Shown: one piece after another, positions 33,685 through 41,324 of the stretch
Layout of the letters: each line of letters opens with the position of its first letter
Numbering within the stretch: the stretch's first letter is position 1
Source: a virus
Virus record (IMG/VR): IMGVR_UViG_3300022902_000012
Span: 1 to 64,000 of that record
Length of the DNA stretch: 64,000 nt
Strand: one strand, 5' to 3'
Notes under the pieces: generated by a model
What the model was told of the DNA's origin: nothing
The model's input: the letters and a program-made list of their open reading frames with translations, nothing else
The model's database searches: none
Position numbers and translations under genes: made by a program

Positions 33685-36360
33685 TCAGTCCTCCTCCTTT
33701 GTCCCGGCCAGCAGCCTGGCGATCATCTCGGCGACGATCATCTTGCGGGGGATGGCGTACCACTTGGCGCCCTTGAGCAGCTTGGCCTTGGTGGGGCCCC
33801 TGTCGGGCTCAGGCTCCGATTCCCCGGCCAGTGGGCTCTTACCGTCACCAGGCAACAACCAGCTCACGCAGATCTCTCCAGTGGCCTCCTTGGCGCACAA
33901 CAGGGGATCATCCTTGGAGCCTCGGCTGACCCGGTCGACCAGGGACTTGAGCAGTCCATCGCAGGCCTTCTTGATCTGCTTGTCGTCGAGGCCATCAGGG
34001 GTATCCCCGAACAGTTGGCCCAACCAATGCTTGTCGGTGTCGTCGACCCAGTCATGTAGCTGGTCGGGCTCAAGCGCCCCAATGCTCTCAACGCACTCAT
34101 ACTGGTACTTGAAGTACGGAATGATCTGGTCAGCGATACCCGCAGCCCCGCCCTCCTTGACATCCCGAGTGCTGGACAAGCCCTCGGCAACAGGCTTGGC
34201 CGACGGCGCCGAGTACCCGGCGGGGGGCTTTTCGAAGTAGGGCCCTCCACGCTGTAGCACATCGATGACCCGCTCATCGGACTGCACAAACTTGTGATCC
34301 ATCCCGGTCAGCCCGCACAAGCCCATCGAGCACATCTCGAAGAAGTCGCAACGCCCCCACCGGCCGACACAGTTGACCGTGCACTTGGGGAACCAGTTGT
34401 CCACGGTCAAGCCCCTCTTCTTCACCTCCTTTTCCTTGCCCCACAGGACAAGGTGCTGGGCCAGGTCGGTAGCCGCGGGGATCATCTCATGTTCCCAACA
34501 CCGCTCGATGTCCGCAGCCTTGCAGTCAGTAGCCACCCGCACCACATCGTCAGGGGCGATAGCCTGCACACCACCCTCTTCCCGTGGCTTTACCATGATG
34601 GTGACCTGGGTCTGGGCCAGCGGCCCCCACCCATCCGTCTTCTCGTAGTTCCCGTACCGAACCAGGGCGCCGTACCCCGTCAGCTGGAAGTCCAACCCGA
34701 AGGCCTGGTAGAGCTCCAGGGTGAGCATGGAGGCTGTCTTCTCGTCGTGTACCACCACCCCAGCTCGGCCGTCCACGTCCCGAGCGCCCCGGGACACATC
34801 ATCCAGGCGCCCCACAAACCGCAACCGCCGACGACCCAGTCCAGTGATCGATACAGGCTCTTCGCACACCGCCTCCAGCCGACACTCAACAGCCAGGATG
34901 CGACCCCCGTCCTCGACCGACTTGTCCAGGTGCCCGAACTTGGACAACCTCGTCCGCAGGCATGCCCGGGCGATGGCCAGCTCCTCCCCCAGCACCCCAG
35001 CACCAGCCTTGTTCTCGACGAACCGCAGCGGATCCTCCCACCGGTCGAGGCCATAAGACTTGGCGAACTGCAGGCTCGCATGTACCAGCGTCCCGATCTG
35101 GAACTGTTGCTGCGGCAACCTGTGCTTCAGCCCCAACACATGGGCCAGGAACACCCGCCGCTTGCACTGCTGCCAGTCGATCAGGATGTGGATGTTGAAT
35201 CCCCAGTCCAAAGACGACCCACCCGAGTATCCCTTCAGGCCGCCCAACAGCACCCCCACATCAGGCTTACCCAGGGCCAGCCCGATCTCCTCCTCCCTCA
35301 GGATAGAGTCGATCAGCGAGATAGACTCACCACCACCCTCAGGCAGCTCGGGGAGGGGTGCGGACGACGACCCCTCAGGCACCTCAACCTCAGCTCCCAG
35401 GCCCTCACCCAGGTCCTTGCTCTCCTCTTCAGGAACCTCGACCTTCTTGCTCTCCCAGGCCGGCGCCTCCTCCCCTCGAAGAACGAATACATGCTCCAGC
35501 TTCACCCAGCCTGGTTCATCTGTGTATGACCCTTCGAGCTTTGCCCGACAGTAGACCTTGTCACCTGACACCTGCTGGAGCAGGGCGCAATCGAAGGACA
35601 TGTTGTCAGCGACAGGGCCGAAGCCCGTCTCCACGTCCCCCTGCCTGATAGCAACTGCCCCCTCATACCCCACGGCGTCAACAGGGAACGGGACCCACTT
35701 GTCCTGGAACTCCAGCTCCTTGTGGCCCAGGTCAACGCCACACCCATCACACTGGTCCCTCTCGTGCATCTCGTAGGAGAGGCGAGCCTGGCACTTGGGG
35801 CACTTGCCCCGCGGGTCATCCTTTTCCTTCTCGAGCATCGGGTTGCTCTTGACCTTCTTCTTTCTCTTCGTCACAGGCACCCGGATCATCGAGGTAGGCG
35901 TCCAGGTCCCGGGGTCATCATCGGTCTTGCATAACAACAGGAACTCCTGGCCGTCCTCTTCCCGACGGTAGTAGTCCCGCAGCTCCCCCAGCTCAGGGTA
36001 GCCGCCCGACACCCGCAGCAGGCCCTGCATCCCGACCTCCCGCTCACTGGCCGGCAGCCACTCGATCTCCTCAGGCCCAGGCCCCTCGTAAGGCCCCCGC
36101 TCTGCCTCATCCTTGGCCAGGTCCAGGCGTGCCTTCGCAGCATCCGACTCAGCTCGAATCTCCTCGACCGCCTTGGGGCAGATGCGATCCGCCTCGTAGT
36201 ACTTGTCGCAGTAGGCATGGACATCCGGGGTCCGCATCCCGATCTCCCCACCCCAGCAACCCCGCGGCATGGGCCCCGTCGTTACTCCAGCCTCGGCATC
36301 GATAGCCACCACCTGCCCACATCGGCACATCACTGCACTGTTACTCTCCGGCTTACCCAT
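33685..36360 (-). CDS. RecB/Cas4-type PD-(D/E)xK nuclease with Fe-S cysteines and zinc ribbon
   Basis: An 891-residue protein. Nuclease core: GTLVHASLQF (GxxxH, ~424-432), D520 in RLDD, HDEKTAS (E540, K541), and QLTGYG (Q559-x3-Y563). Cysteines C399 before the core and C660, C664, C671, C677 after it fit the 4Fe-4S site of Cas4/AddB nucleases. Around residues 187-207 is a zinc ribbon (CPKC...CDGC). The N-terminal third and C-terminal 200 residues are not recognised. It probably processes DNA ends in recombination. AAGGAGAC precedes ATG. Confidence 0.75.
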   Translation of the reverse strand: MGKPESNSAVMCRCGQVVAIDAEAGVTTGPMPRGCWGGEIGMRTPDVHAYCDKYYEADRICPKAVEEIRAESDAAKARLDLAKDEAERGPYEGPGPEEIEWLPASEREVGMQGLLRVSGGYPELGELRDYYRREEDGQEFLLLCKTDDDPGTWTPTSMIRVPVTKRKKKVKSNPMLEKEKDDPRGKCPKCQARLSYEMHERDQCDGCGVDLGHKELEFQDKWVPFPVDAVGYEGAVAIRQGDVETGFGPVADNMSFDCALLQQVSGDKVYCRAKLEGSYTDEPGWVKLEHVFVLRGEEAPAWESKKVEVPEEESKDLGEGLGAEVEVPEGSSSAPLPELPEGGGESISLIDSILREEEIGLALGKPDVGVLLGGLKGYSGGSSLDWGFNIHILIDWQQCKRRVFLAHVLGLKHRLPQQQFQIGTLVHASLQFAKSYGLDRWEDPLRFVENKAGAGVLGEELAIARACLRTRLSKFGHLDKSVEDGGRILAVECRLEAVCEEPVSITGLGRRRLRFVGRLDDVSRGARDVDGRAGVVVHDEKTASMLTLELYQAFGLDFQLTGYGALVRYGNYEKTDGWGPLAQTQVTIMVKPREEGGVQAIAPDDVVRVATDCKAADIERCWEHEMIPAATDLAQHLVLWGKEKEVKKRGLTVDNWFPKCTVNCVGRWGRCDFFEMCSMGLCGLTGMDHKFVQSDERVIDVLQRGGPYFEKPPAGYSAPSAKPVAEGLSSTRDVKEGGAAGIADQIIPYFKYQYECVESIGALEPDQLHDWVDDTDKHWLGQLFGDTPDGLDDKQIKKACDGLLKSLVDRVSRGSKDDPLLCAKEATGEICVSWLLPGDGKSPLAGESEPEPDRGPTKAKLLKGAKWYAIPRKMIVAEMIARLLAGTKEED

Positions 36361-36385
36361 CAGTTTTGTCTCCTTATCGAGTTAT

Positions 36386-36769
36386 CTATCCGACCCGGTG
36401 GAACAACCGGATCTGGTCAGCTTGTTCAGGTGTCAGCAGTAGGACAGTACGGCCCCCTGTCTCCATAGACTTTCCCCGTCCAGGTTCAGGGAGCACACAC
36501 TCCCGCTCCATCTCCAGGATCTTCTGGCGGCTCACCCCCAATTCCTCGCCCAGTTGCACCCTGGTAATCCGCTCGCCCTTGGCGCCCCGCATCCACTTGA
36601 TCTTCAGGCGGTAGCATTGCTGGTGCAGGGCCTTCTTCGTCACCCCCAACCGACGAGCACCCACCTCCATGGAAACCTTCCCAGCCAGGTGCAGCAGTCC
36701 CTCTCGGCGGGTCATCCTCTCCCCCCCGATCCGAACACCCTCATTCCAGATTCCTCTCTTGCCAGCCAT
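36386..36769 (-). CDS. HTH DNA-binding protein
   Basis: A 127-residue protein starting at ATG 36769 with AGGAGAG upstream. It has two helix-turn-helix segments: MEVGARRLGVTKKALHQQCY and VQLGEELGVSRQKILEMER, joined by a basic linker. The C-terminus (VLLLTPEQADQIRLF) may dimerise. It is likely a transcription regulator of the surrounding leftward genes; it follows the second half of the split helicase. Confidence 0.65.
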   Translation of the reverse strand: MAGKRGIWNEGVRIGGERMTRREGLLHLAGKVSMEVGARRLGVTKKALHQQCYRLKIKWMRGAKGERITRVQLGEELGVSRQKILEMERECVLPEPGRGKSMETGGRTVLLLTPEQADQIRLFHRVG

Positions 36770-36779
36770 CAGTCTCTCC

Positions 36780-37682
36780 TCACAACCAGAGCCACATACC
36801 AAGAAGCGTCAGCCCCGCCCCAACGGCAACCCCGAACAATACTCCCCAGACGGGACCAGGCACCCAGCTCTCCTGTATAGGTTCTCTCGGCGCCACCTTC
36901 TCGACGGTATCAGCGAGGCTCAATCCCCCTCCCTGAATTCCCTTATGCAGCTCTCTCTTGAAGTCCTCCACCATGGGGCCAATGATCCTTTTCACTTGTT
37001 CTCTTTGTTCAGGACTCGGTGGGAGTATCACCAGCTGGGTGTTATCAGGTGGGGGGATAACTCCCTTCCCCCCTTCGTAGCCTGCAGCAGCCAAAGCATC
37101 CAACTGCCTCTGCCTGTGCGGCCCATCCCCCACGAAGATACGGAAGTCAGGCCCTCCACCGATGCGGCTTCCCCTGCCCCCGGCCTGGATTACAGTATCT
37201 GGCGCCCCCACCCCAGGATCCAGGGCCACCCACTGAACGTTCGGGATGTCAATCCCTGTCCCCCACACTCGAGTCGCTACGGCTACCCAGGCATCCCCGT
37301 CATCCAGACGCTGCCGCATCCCCTCTCGCAGCACCTTGCTCTTGACCCGGGCATCACTCACTTCGATGACCCGGTCCCCCCGGAACCCCTCGATCCCGAG
37401 CAGCCCCAACCGTATCTTCAGCCACTGGGCTATCAGGTCCCCTGTCGGCAGGTCCCCCACCAACACCAAACCTGGCCAGCTCCCCTCGCTCAAAGCCACC
37501 AGCACATCCTTCAGGATGCCCTCCCAGGCGACATCCAGCCGGCCCTGCTCCCCCCACAGGCTCGACCCACTCGCCCCCTTCTCACCACCGGGCTCAATCC
37601 CACCGTCGTGCCAGTTAACAACAGCTCCACCACCCGCCAGCTGGATCTCCCTGTCCCGGGGGTTACCTTTGCACGGACCCAT
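36780..37682 (-). CDS. SF2 helicase C-terminal half (split gene) with C-terminal membrane segment
   Basis: A 300-residue protein that contains only the RecA2 half of an SF2 helicase: ATRVWGTGIDIPNVQWVALD (motif V region) and DTVIQAGGRGSRIGGG (motif VI). The matching RecA1 half is encoded by 38168-40222, separated by an 85-residue gene and a 231-bp non-coding region. The last ~28 residues (VWGVLFGVAVGAGLTLLGMW) form a clear transmembrane helix, unusual for a helicase. The ribosome site is weak. The two halves could act as separate subunits. Confidence 0.7.
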   Translation of the reverse strand: MGPCKGNPRDREIQLAGGGAVVNWHDGGIEPGGEKGASGSSLWGEQGRLDVAWEGILKDVLVALSEGSWPGLVLVGDLPTGDLIAQWLKIRLGLLGIEGFRGDRVIEVSDARVKSKVLREGMRQRLDDGDAWVAVATRVWGTGIDIPNVQWVALDPGVGAPDTVIQAGGRGSRIGGGPDFRIFVGDGPHRQRQLDALAAAGYEGGKGVIPPPDNTQLVILPPSPEQREQVKRIIGPMVEDFKRELHKGIQGGGLSLADTVEKVAPREPIQESWVPGPVWGVLFGVAVGAGLTLLGMWLWL

Positions 37683-37701
37683 CAGATTCCCAGCTTTCCT
37701 G

Positions 37702-37837
37702 TAATGTAACCTTCTCCCAACAATATCGTCACCTTACACGCCATCTTATACTCCCTTGCCCGAAAATCCCCAAATATAACAGCTATCCGATATCATTGTG
37801 GAAAACCTGTGGACAAAGGTTACATTTACAGAAACCC
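37702..37837. repeat. 126-bp non-coding element, copy 2 (inverted)
   Basis: TAATGTAACCTTC (37702-37714) and AAAGGTTACATTT (37815-37827) bound a 126-bp element that aligns without gaps, in opposite orientation, to 28899-29024. The flank at 37803-37837 gives 35 identical bases, including TGTGGACAA (37808-37816), the inverse of TTGTCCACA. The ATATC and TTATATT segments occupy the same offsets in both copies. It sits between the two halves of the split helicase and ends 20 bp before the second half's start. Confidence 0.7.
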
Positions 37838-37870
37838 ACGTCACACCTTATGCGCATGTGCGCGATCCCC

Positions 37871-37918
37871 GGGACTACTACCTGCGGTAGCAGCCCCAGT
37901 AGTAGTACCAGTACTACT
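37871..37918. other. Two consecutive hairpins after the 85-residue gene
   Basis: A 12-bp stem (37871-37882 with 37886-37897, two G-U pairs, loop TGC) is followed by AGTAGTAC/GTACTACT (37901-37908 and 37911-37918). They lie at the stop codon of the leftward gene 37914-38171. No T tract follows on either strand, so they may be RNA structures or a Rho-type boundary rather than an intrinsic terminator. Confidence 0.45.
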
Positions 37919-38171
37919 CATCGGAGGAATCCTCTTTGCGCTCAGCCGGGACCCAGAGGTGGAATGTCATGTAGCTCGGGAGGCATCCTCCATTACTGAT
38001 GGCCCTGGCTGCCTTTTCGATAGGTGTTGTGTCTTTGTCGGACGGGGACTGGCGGAGCAACACAGTGGCTTTTCCTTCCTCGCTCAGCCCCAGTCGGTCT
38101 TCAACAAAGGTCTGCTCAAGCAGGTTCTCGCACTCCAAGCACAGGCCATCTTCATCAAAGGTAACTTTCAT
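37914..38171 (-). CDS. Small acidic protein between the split helicase halves
   Basis: An 85-residue protein with GAGGAC before ATG 38171 and a 4-nt overlap with the helicase N-terminal half. It is acidic and has three Cys (C11, C14 as CLEC, and C63). No family is recognised. Its opening residues KVTFDE match the last residues of the UvrD-like helicase (NVTFDE), where copy 1 of the 126-bp element ends; this may be coincidence. Confidence 0.6.
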   Translation of the reverse strand: MKVTFDEDGLCLECENLLEQTFVEDRLGLSEEGKATVLLRQSPSDKDTTPIEKAARAISNGGCLPSYMTFHLWVPAERKEDSSDE

Positions 38172-40222
38172 GTCCTCACAACCTCCCCGCGGGCTAGGTA
38201 CCCACCCCGCTCCAAGTCAGCAATCTCGGCCACCCGTACAATAGGCCCCAGCGCGCACAGCATCAGGCAGTTCCGACCGTCTTGTCTCCCATCAGGAGTA
38301 GCTGTCAGGCCAATACGGCAGCGGGCCCTGAGGCGCCCCAGGACGGGCAAACGTGTATTACTCATGGCTGCATGGCAGTTATGGACTACAAATCCGTTAG
38401 CGGTGTAGGTGTGCAGCCCCTCAACCTCGAGATTGTAGACAAGACCGTCTGGGCACACCCTCTCGTATTCTTCAAAACTTCCTTGTTGGAAAACCTGAAT
38501 ACGATCCACCCGAGTCCAGCGAGGAACTTGTCTTTCTTCCGGTCCTGACCTCGCCTCTCTGAACTGTTGTGACTCTGGCCGTCTACCTCGATGGCTACCA
38601 TCAGATCCGGTTGGGCAATGTCGATCTTGTAATGGGTGGGATATCCCCTGGATTTCGGGCCCACCCCTTCTGGAAGGCCTAGTCTCGTCGGGACAATGTG
38701 CTCCATTCCCCAACCGAGTAAACCTGCCAGCATTCGTTGGGGGACTGTAGGTTCTCGTCCGTTGCCCCCCCTCTCGACCCCTTCCGGCCAGCCCCTCTCC
38801 CTCACCTTGGCGGTCACCAGGGCGCGAACCTTGGGATCCTTCATCGGGTTGTTCTTCCGCATTCGCTCGGATGACTTCTTTGACCACTCCTCGCGATGCT
38901 CCTCCCGGGTTCTGGCCCACACCTTCACTCGGTATTCCTTGACACATTGAACCGAGCAGTAACCCCCCTTTCCTCGGGAAAGTTGGTAGAGGGCAGACGG
39001 GCCCCGACTCCCCTGACAGATAATCCCCTTCCCGCAGTTTATGCAGTTCGTCTTGACTCTCTTCCTTCGTTCTTCCCTCCTCGTCAATTTGCATGTTTGG
39101 CAGAACAGGGATGCTCCGTTGTGATGTCTTTTCTTCCCTGTCTCCTGTCCGCATCTGTCGCAGGTGCCGTCTATCGATCTCTTCTGATGACCTTTTACTG
39201 TTTGATTCTCCATGCTTTCTGTACCCCTCTGGTTTGTGGTAGGGTACAGTGTATAGCACTCTGTCGTTGCGAGCAATCGTCTTGGCTGGTATCCAGCCTC
39301 GTTGGGTGAAAACGGGGTGTTCCTCGGTGCAGATGAATGAACCATCCTGCGTGGTAATCTGGATCAGAGATGATGGGGCTTTTCTCACGAAAGTTCCTGT
39401 GACGGTCCTCCTCTCAAGATTCCCAGATGTCTCATTGTAGGCACTGACTTGGTCCCCGATCTCAATGTCCTCAATGGGCTTTCCGTCAACCAAGGTCCCT
39501 GCTGGGAAGCACTCATCAATCACAACGCCGTCCAGGGCCCCCACAGCCTCCCCAGCAGTCCCTACGGACATGCACTGAGGCACCCCCTGCCCAACATCCC
39601 CACCAACCACATCCCTCATCTCAGGGATCACCCTGTCAAACACCTTCTGGGTCTGCCGAGCCAGCTCCTGGTTCACCACCAGGTACCCGACCTTCTCTAG
39701 TCCAAGCAGCTCCTGCATGCACATAAGCAGCCCCGCGGCCATCACAGTTTTGCCACTGCCGGTCGCAGCTTGGATCACACACCTCCCCCACGGTGCACAC
39801 AACCCCTCCACGATCCCCTCAGCTTGGTAATCACGCAGCGGCATCAGCAGCCCTTCATCCCGCAACGTCAGGACAGCTGACTCAATCCGCAGCTGAATCA
39901 GCTCGGGCAACCAGGGATTAACAACAGCCCCCCCAACACCCCGGAGCCGGAGCAGCATAGGCTCAGTCTCATGCACTATATGCAGCCAGCTCATCATGCC
40001 CACGGGTACCTGCCCACTCGACAGAGAGCCCGCCCTCAGCACCTCAAGGGCCCCCTGGACTTCCATAACCAATTCTTCAGTACTGACGCGCCCATCCCGC
40101 ATCTCCCGGGACCGATACCCCAAGGTCGTTCGCTCGTAGGCCGCCAACATGCTGACGAGGTTTGCCCTCCTACATCCCCCATGCCCCCAGGTATCCCCCA
40201 TCCCGTCGACCAGAACGATCAT
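38168..40222 (-). CDS. SF2 helicase N-terminal half (split gene) carrying an intein
   Basis: A 684-residue precursor; without the intein it is a 306-residue RecA1 half of an SF2 helicase. Seen: LRDYQAEGIVEGL before motif I, Walker A AATGSGKT (152-159), motif Ia VVNQELARQ, motif II VVIDE/CHAA interrupted by the intein, and motif III GLTATPDG. The protein stops in the linker after GGYLARGEVVRT, exactly where the second RecA domain would start. The second half is 36780-37682. ATG overlaps the previous stop (ATGA). Confidence 0.85.
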   Translation of the reverse strand: MIVLVDGMGDTWGHGGCRRANLVSMLAAYERTTLGYRSREMRDGRVSTEELVMEVQGALEVLRAGSLSSGQVPVGMMSWLHIVHETEPMLLRLRGVGGAVVNPWLPELIQLRIESAVLTLRDEGLLMPLRDYQAEGIVEGLCAPWGRCVIQAATGSGKTVMAAGLLMCMQELLGLEKVGYLVVNQELARQTQKVFDRVIPEMRDVVGGDVGQGVPQCMSVGTAGEAVGALDGVVIDECFPAGTLVDGKPIEDIEIGDQVSAYNETSGNLERRTVTGTFVRKAPSSLIQITTQDGSFICTEEHPVFTQRGWIPAKTIARNDRVLYTVPYHKPEGYRKHGESNSKRSSEEIDRRHLRQMRTGDREEKTSQRSIPVLPNMQIDEEGRTKEESQDELHKLREGDYLSGESGPVCPLPTFPRKGGLLLGSMCQGIPSEGVGQNPGGASRGVVKEVIRANAEEQPDEGSQGSRPGDRQGEGEGLAGRGREGGQRTRTYSPPTNAGRFTRLGNGAHCPDETRPSRRGGPEIQGISHPLQDRHCPTGSDGSHRGRRPESQQFREARSGPEERQVPRWTRVDRIQVFQQGSFEEYERVCPDGLVYNLEVEGLHTYTANGFVVHNCHAAMSNTRLPVLGRLRARCRIGLTATPDGRQDGRNCLMLCALGPIVRVAEIADLERGGYLARGEVVRT
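38378..39511 (-). other. Intein 3 (378 aa) in the DEAH-type motif II of the SF2 helicase half
   Basis: Residues 238-615. It begins with CFPAGTLVDGKPIEDIEIGD (Cys after VVIDE; classical block A), has block B as ICTEEHPVFT (292-305), and ends VYNLEVEGLHTYTANGFVVH followed by Asn (block F/G), with Cys of CHAA as the +1 residue. The central ~240 residues are charged and low in complexity because the same DNA encodes, in another frame, the endonuclease at 38386-39213. The intein frame is uninterrupted. Confidence 0.93.
38386..39213 (-). CDS. Vsr/DUF559-type homing endonuclease nested in intein 3
   Basis: A 275-residue protein in a different frame from the intein that surrounds it; start ATG 39213 behind AGAGGGG. 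The N-terminus has two zinc-finger-like Cys clusters (CDRCG...CQTC; CINCG...CSVQC). A NUMOD-like part reads RMRKNNPMKDPKVRALV. The C-terminal nuclease matches the Vsr-like/DUF559 homing family: KIDIAQPDLMVAIEVDGQSH, then KDKFLAGLGWIVFRFSNKEV. Its end overlaps blocks F and G of the intein. It probably makes the cut that lets the intein spread. Confidence 0.85.
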   Translation of the reverse strand: MENQTVKGHQKRSIDGTCDRCGQETGKKRHHNGASLFCQTCKLTRREERRKRVKTNCINCGKGIICQGSRGPSALYQLSRGKGGYCSVQCVKEYRVKVWARTREEHREEWSKKSSERMRKNNPMKDPKVRALVTAKVRERGWPEGVERGGNGREPTVPQRMLAGLLGWGMEHIVPTRLGLPEGVGPKSRGYPTHYKIDIAQPDLMVAIEVDGQSHNSSERRGQDRKKDKFLAGLGWIVFRFSNKEVLKNTRGCAQTVLSTISRLRGCTPTPLTDL

Positions 40223-40494
40223 TCTGAGTCCTTAGTGATGGGATCAGGTTCAACGAACAGCATGCATCCGCAGTAACTCTTGCGAATCTTTTGCGGGTGA
40301 TACCCCGTCCCTTTGTCCTTCTTAGCGGGTGCAGCACCGGAGATGCACATCCCTTTGGGAAGTGTTGTCCAACCTCGATCACTCTGCGGCGGCTCGCCCT
40401 TGCGAGAAGGCTGGTCCAGGTGGCTATCCCGAGGATGCCCACAGCGAGCACAGATATTTTCGGGAGTTCGGTACTTATCTGACCAATGCGGCAT
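40219..40494 (-). CDS. Small zinc-binding protein
   Basis: A 91-residue protein starting at ATG 40494 with AGGAGG upstream; the ATG shares bases with the stop of the 23-residue gene. CARCGHPRDSH and later CGC are possible zinc ligands. Similar small proteins with C-x2-C-G-H-x3-H are common in phage accessory regions. No function is assigned. Confidence 0.6.
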   Translation of the reverse strand: MPHWSDKYRTPENICARCGHPRDSHLDQPSRKGEPPQSDRGWTTLPKGMCISGAAPAKKDKGTGYHPQKIRKSYCGCMLFVEPDPITKDSE

Positions 40495-40565
40495 CACTCC
40501 CACCTCCTCTTGGCGTCCCGCTTGTTAAAGCGTTTATCGAACCAGTCTATTTTGCGCCAACTCAT
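40494..40565 (-). CDS. 23-residue basic peptide gene
   Basis: ATG 40565 with AAGGAGCAATC upstream, stop TGA overlapping the next start (TGATG). The product MSWRKIDWFDKRFNKRDAKR plus three residues is very basic and aromatic. The ribosome site, and overlaps at both ends that match the operon style, make it likely to be translated. It may be a peptide regulator or simply a coupling leader. Confidence 0.55.
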   Translation of the reverse strand: MSWRKIDWFDKRFNKRDAKRRWE

Positions 40566-40717
40566 GATTGCTCCTTAGCGGTGCCTTTTGCTTTATCCAT
40601 CTCTTGCCGCGCCCACCTGGCCCCGTCGAATTGGCCGTTGAATTTCCCAATGCAGTATCCGGCCCAGTAGCCCAGTCCGCCCACCGCAAAAAGGCTGATC
40701 AAAATAATCTCGCCCAT
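40562..40717 (-). CDS. 51-residue single-pass membrane protein
   Basis: ATG 40717 with AGGAGTAGCC upstream. The product begins MGEIILISLFAVGGLGYWAG, one transmembrane helix, followed by a charged cytoplasmic tail. Its stop overlaps the start of the next gene (ATGA). It could be a small lysis, superinfection-exclusion or membrane-anchoring protein; no family is recognised. Confidence 0.6.
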   Translation of the reverse strand: MGEIILISLFAVGGLGYWAGYCIGKFNGQFDGARWARQEMDKAKGTAKEQS

Positions 40718-40719
40718 GG

Positions 40720-40890
40720 CTACTCCTCCTGCTCCTTTGGGGTGGTTACCATTCCGAGGATCACCCTCAGAGCCTTCAGTCGGGCCTGTGGCCCACCGCG
40801 CTTCATGTGGCTATTCCAAGGTGACCGGAGGAACTTTTCGGTATCCTCGATCTCCTCGAGCAACCATTCGATGGCCTCGGGTTCCGTCAC
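40720..40890 (-). CDS. 56-residue acidic/helical protein
   Basis: GTG 40890 shares bases with the stop of the preceding gene (GTGA). The product is helical (AIEWLLEEIEDTEKFL) with a basic second helix (QARLKALRVILGMV). It ends in KEQEE, with the ribosome site of the membrane-protein gene embedded in its final codons, a sign of translational coupling. Confidence 0.55.
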   Translation of the reverse strand: MTEPEAIEWLLEEIEDTEKFLRSPWNSHMKRGGPQARLKALRVILGMVTTPKEQEE

Positions 40891-41324
40891 TGGCTCGGCT
40901 CTTTTTGGGTCGTTTGTGCATCCATCAAGCCCAGCCGGTTAGCCGCCTCCCGCACCTGGTCCATGTCCTTGCCGTACCCCCACGGATCGCCGTTGCTGTA
41001 CCAGAGGGGGAAGGGGCCAAGGTGGCTTGCGGTGAACGTCGCGCCGTCTGCGACATACCTGGTGAGGTAACGACAGAGCGCCAGGAGGGTGCCGCCCTCA
41101 GAGAATCCACGGGGGGACCATCGCCACCAGTAGCGGGTGAAGCAGGCGATGTGCTTTTTGGTGAACTTATCCACGAACCAAACGCGGCCCCGATCATCCA
41201 CGATGAAGCAGGACACTGATTGTTCATGGTGAAAGAACCGGCGGCCGCAGTTGGCGATAATGCGGATGAACTCATTCGCAATGATCGCCCTCGACTCCCT
41301 GCCTTCAATCTTTTTTTGACGCAC
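40887..41324 (-). CDS. Conserved-type phage protein of unknown function
   Basis: A 145-residue protein. GTG 41324 is chosen because AAGGAG is 8 nt upstream, within the end of the previous gene. It carries FIRIIANCGRRFFHHEQ, DDRGRVWFVDKFTKK and a C-terminal GYGKDMDQVREAANRLGL. Proteins of this layout recur in phages of unrelated hosts, but no function is known to me. Confidence 0.6.
   Translation of the reverse strand: MRQKKIEGRESRAIIANEFIRIIANCGRRFFHHEQSVSCFIVDDRGRVWFVDKFTKKHIACFTRYWWRWSPRGFSEGGTLLALCRYLTRYVADGATFTASHLGPFPLWYSNGDPWGYGKDMDQVREAANRLGLMDAQTTQKEPSQ

Noticed and set aside
37809-38408. Rightward open frame with a hydrophobic stretch over 37.8-38.4 kb
   Set aside because: It starts inside the conserved 126-bp element and then runs antisense to two well-supported leftward genes; no ribosome site.
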